Assembly (NCBI GenBank): GCA_937969125.1
Contig: CALBVA010000320.1
Location: 1-23,960 of the forward strand
From: an uncultured Verrucomicrobiales bacterium
GTDB lineage: Bacteria; Verrucomicrobiota; Verrucomicrobiia; Verrucomicrobiales; Akkermansiaceae
Direction: 5' to 3'
Length of the DNA stretch: 23,960 nt
Positions 22,721-23,960 of this stretch are shown here, in pieces. How positions within the stretch are numbered: position 1 is the stretch's first letter; every line of letters starts with the position of its first letter. Position numbers and translations under genes: made by a program. The notes under the pieces are model-generated. The model searched no databases. It was not told where the DNA came from and saw nothing but the letters and a program-made list of their open reading frames with translations.

Positions 22721-23110
22721 TTACTTGGCGAGGAGCTTTGCCACCACTGCTTCGACCTCCTTCTTTCCGAAGCGGTGCCCGTCGATCTTCTCGACCAACT
22801 TGCCCTCCTTGTTATTGGCAATGACGCCATGCCCTTTGAGCTTAGCCTTGGCGATTTCCTTCGCGCTCTCGCCGGAACCGACAAGGACGTTCTTGAATTC
22901 CACCTGCTCCCCTTTTGTCTTTTTGAGGTCATTCACGATGACCTTGATCTTCGCGCACATCGGTCATCCGTCGAAGTAATAGAAGGTCAACGTCGGCTTC
23001 GCCGCCTCCACCTTCTTCTCCTGAATCACCTCAGACTTCTCATCCGCATGAAGCGGAGTCACCAACGGGAAAACGGCCATCGCGACCGCATAGCAAAATG
23101 CTTTTTTCAT
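22721..23110 (-). CDS. Candidate selenoprotein: exported thioredoxin-like protein with UxxC motif
   Basis: One frame runs from the ATG at 23110 to the stop at 22721 (129 residues), interrupted only by a TGA at 22964-22966 (codon 49). Before it: a signal peptide (MKKAFCYAVAMAVFPLVTPLHA), a charged linker and the strand PTLTFYYFDG. After it: P-M-C, an amphipathic helix (AKIKVIVNDLKK), strand VEFKNVLVG and HGVIANNKEGKLV, then a final helix. This is the strand-CxxC-helix order of a thioredoxin fold with TGA in place of the first Cys. No other stop or shift is present and composition is even on both sides. A hairpin lies at the right distance after the TGA. The usual cis-Pro is not seen; the site reads GHG. 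Sec insertion is inference; a nonsense mutation or sequence error is the alternative. Without readthrough, only MCAK...LLAK (79 residues) would be predicted, lacking signal and first strand. Confidence 0.8.
22926..22944 (-). promoter_or_regulatory. bSECIS-like hairpin downstream of the in-frame UGA
   Basis: On the coding strand AGGUCAU-CGUGA-AUGACCU forms a perfect 7-bp stem with a 5-nt loop. The loop starts 27 nt after the UGA. Bacterial SECIS models (bSECISearch criteria) expect a loop 16-37 nt after the UGA with a G among its first two bases; the second loop base is G. It lies within the coding sequence and has no terminator features. Confidence 0.7.
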
Positions 23111-23190
23111 CGCCCGCAGCCTAGCAAACGGTCGAGGGATGGGAAGGGGTTATTGGCCTATCGGGTTGATGACGGATCGGAGCAACTCTC

Positions 23191-23205
23191 GAGGCCAAGG
23201 GCCTC
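23191..23205 (-). terminator. Weak hairpin after the small lipoprotein gene
   Basis: GAGGCC / GGCCTC, a perfect 6-bp stem with a 3-nt loop, lies 22 nt beyond the lipoprotein stop in its transcription direction. No T-run follows, so it is only a possible terminator. Confidence 0.3.
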
Positions 23206-23227
23206 ACTCATATACCTGCCTTCGTCT

Positions 23228-23563
23228 TTATTTGCGATCGAGATAAAATACGAGTTCTTGCAGATCCGAAGAAAGTCCTGCAATGATCGCCCGCGCTTTC
23301 GCGACATCGGAGCGTCGGCAGCGGAGAGACGTCAATCTCCCGGCATGATCTCCCAAGTGACAATCAATGCCCGCTTTTTTGAGAGCTTCGTGCACTGGAT
23401 GTCTGAATGGGCCGCCCCGATAGGCCGTCTCAGAGTGCCATCCCAAGCCTGCGAAATAGGAATAGCTGTCAGATTCATCCACATCGGGTGAAGATTCTGA
23501 GGTTACAAAAGATGTTGAACAGGCAGCCAGCACGAAGGCTAACATTACGCAGAAAATTTTCAT
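23228..23563 (-). CDS. Small putative lipoprotein of unknown function
   Basis: A 111-residue protein with a typical lipoprotein signal: MKIFCVMLAFVLAAC, lipobox LAAC with Cys15, then a Ser/Asp-rich linker (TSESSPDVDESDS). The remaining 75 residues (YFAGLGWHSETAYRGG, ALKKAGIDCHLG, ARAIIAGLS) alternate helix and strand and include two further Cys. I do not recognise the family. The signal and a complete frame support a real gene. It probably resides in the outer or inner membrane. The Shine-Dalgarno is weak. It lies upstream of the candidate selenoprotein gene on the same strand, with 117 nt between them. Confidence 0.75.
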   Translation of the reverse strand: MKIFCVMLAFVLAACSTSFVTSESSPDVDESDSYSYFAGLGWHSETAYRGGPFRHPVHEALKKAGIDCHLGDHAGRLTSLRCRRSDVAKARAIIAGLSSDLQELVFYLDRK

Positions 23564-23650
23564 CTTGAGAGACCGATAGTTTTTAACGAGCTATTGATAA
23601 CACCTGACACACGAACAAATTCTGAGGGCCATCTAGACGTCGAAAATTCA

Positions 23651-23960
23651 TTAAAGATCAATCCCAGAAACAAGATCACTCACCAAACTCCCCACCGCGC
23701 TGACGATGTCTCCTGACACATCTAAAATGTCAAAAGGAGCTGAGACCACGTCAGCCATACTCCAGGAATTTGACTCACTATCTTTGGCCGAGCCCTTGGA
23801 GGCACTACGATCAGCTGACAAGATCTTGGCATACTCTCCTCGATCAAACCAAATGGAATGGCTTTCCGCACAATAATCAAGAAGCACGTGACGATATTCG
23901 AACCTCTTCATTTTGTGACCGGATTGAGGACTGATCACTAGAGATTGACCCGAACCACTT
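23651..23960 (-). CDS. Degenerate zinc-ribbon (zf-TFIIB-like) protein, 5' partial
   Basis: The frame is open to the window edge on the 5' side, so the true start probably lies beyond it; a GTG at 23938 is the first possible start inside. The visible part has the pattern of zf-TFIIB zinc-ribbon proteins, whose consensus is CPxC then about 17 residues, CxxC-x-x-x-W-x-D-R-G-E. Here it reads SPQSGHKM ... LLDYCAESHSIWFDRGEYAKIL. The IWFDRGE core is kept, but three of four zinc Cys positions are Ser, so zinc binding by this ribbon looks lost, or another ribbon lies upstream. The C-terminal 50 residues are Ser-rich, then an amphipathic hydrophobic segment (DILDVSGDIVSAVGSLVSDL). Function unknown. 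Confidence 0.65.
   Translation of the reverse strand, partial: SGSGQSLVISPQSGHKMKRFEYRHVLLDYCAESHSIWFDRGEYAKILSADRSASKGSAKDSESNSWSMADVVSAPFDILDVSGDIVSAVGSLVSDLVSGIDL

Noticed and set aside
22926..22944. The hairpin as a transcription terminator
   Set aside because: It lies inside the coding frame, has no U-tract, and the gene continues 200 nt further with a cotranscribed gene behind it.
22721..22960. Separate 79-residue gene starting at MCAK
   Set aside because: It would begin within the redox motif and lack the first strand and signal peptide, both of which are present in the same frame just upstream of the TGA. One recoded gene is the simpler reading.

Overview
The window is a gene-dense, moderately GC-rich bacterial chromosome segment, most likely from a Verrucomicrobiota member (Luteolibacter/Haloferula/Akkermansia side). 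This is an inference from the family mix: two secreted DUF1080 proteins, a type II secretion/type IV pilus-like operon with a PilO/GspM-like gene next to the secretin gene, and frequent weak or absent Shine-Dalgarno sites. No rRNA, tRNA, CRISPR array, insertion sequence or prophage gene was recognised.

Region 1 (1-7494): a minus-strand YmdB-type phosphodiesterase faces a plus-strand run of envelope and metabolism genes. These are a membrane-anchored N-acetylmuramoyl-L-alanine amidase, a YeeZ-like SDR protein, a membrane transglutaminase-like protein, a lipoprotein D-Ala-D-Ala carboxypeptidase, a BioF-type aminotransferase (acyl-CoA/ACP + amino acid synthase) and FabG. Stop/start overlaps (2008, 5511) suggest translational coupling. 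Region 2 (7635-9053): glucuronate isomerase UxaC alone, with a credible promoter placed so that its mRNA would be nearly leaderless.

Region 3 (9114-17801, minus strand): a ten-gene secretion/pilus operon in transcription order gspG, a gspG-like paralogue without a prepilin signal, gspH, gspI, gspJ, gspK, a GspL/PilM-like gene, a GspM/PilO-like gene, a possible GspC/PilP-like exported protein, and the secretin gspD. The ATPase (GspE), platform protein (GspF) and prepilin peptidase are not in the window and must lie elsewhere if the machine works.

Region 4 (18013-19093, minus): rnhB and yraN, overlapping by 104 nt. Region 5 (19192-23960): a secreted DUF1080 protein, a membrane-anchored ankyrin-repeat protein fused to an L,D-transpeptidase, a second DUF1080 protein, a small exported thioredoxin-like gene, a small lipoprotein, and a 5'-partial degenerate zinc-ribbon protein.

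The most notable observation is the thioredoxin-like gene at 22721-23110. Its reading frame runs from a signal peptide through an in-frame TGA exactly where the first Cys of a CxxC redox motif is expected (U-P-M-C) and on to a normal end. A perfect 7-bp hairpin with a CGUGA loop starts its loop 27 nt after the TGA, as expected for a bacterial SECIS element. This is a strong candidate selenoprotein that simple ORF calling would cut in half. A second general pattern is a TTGC/TTGA box 33-37 nt before the start codon of several genes, suggesting leaderless transcripts.
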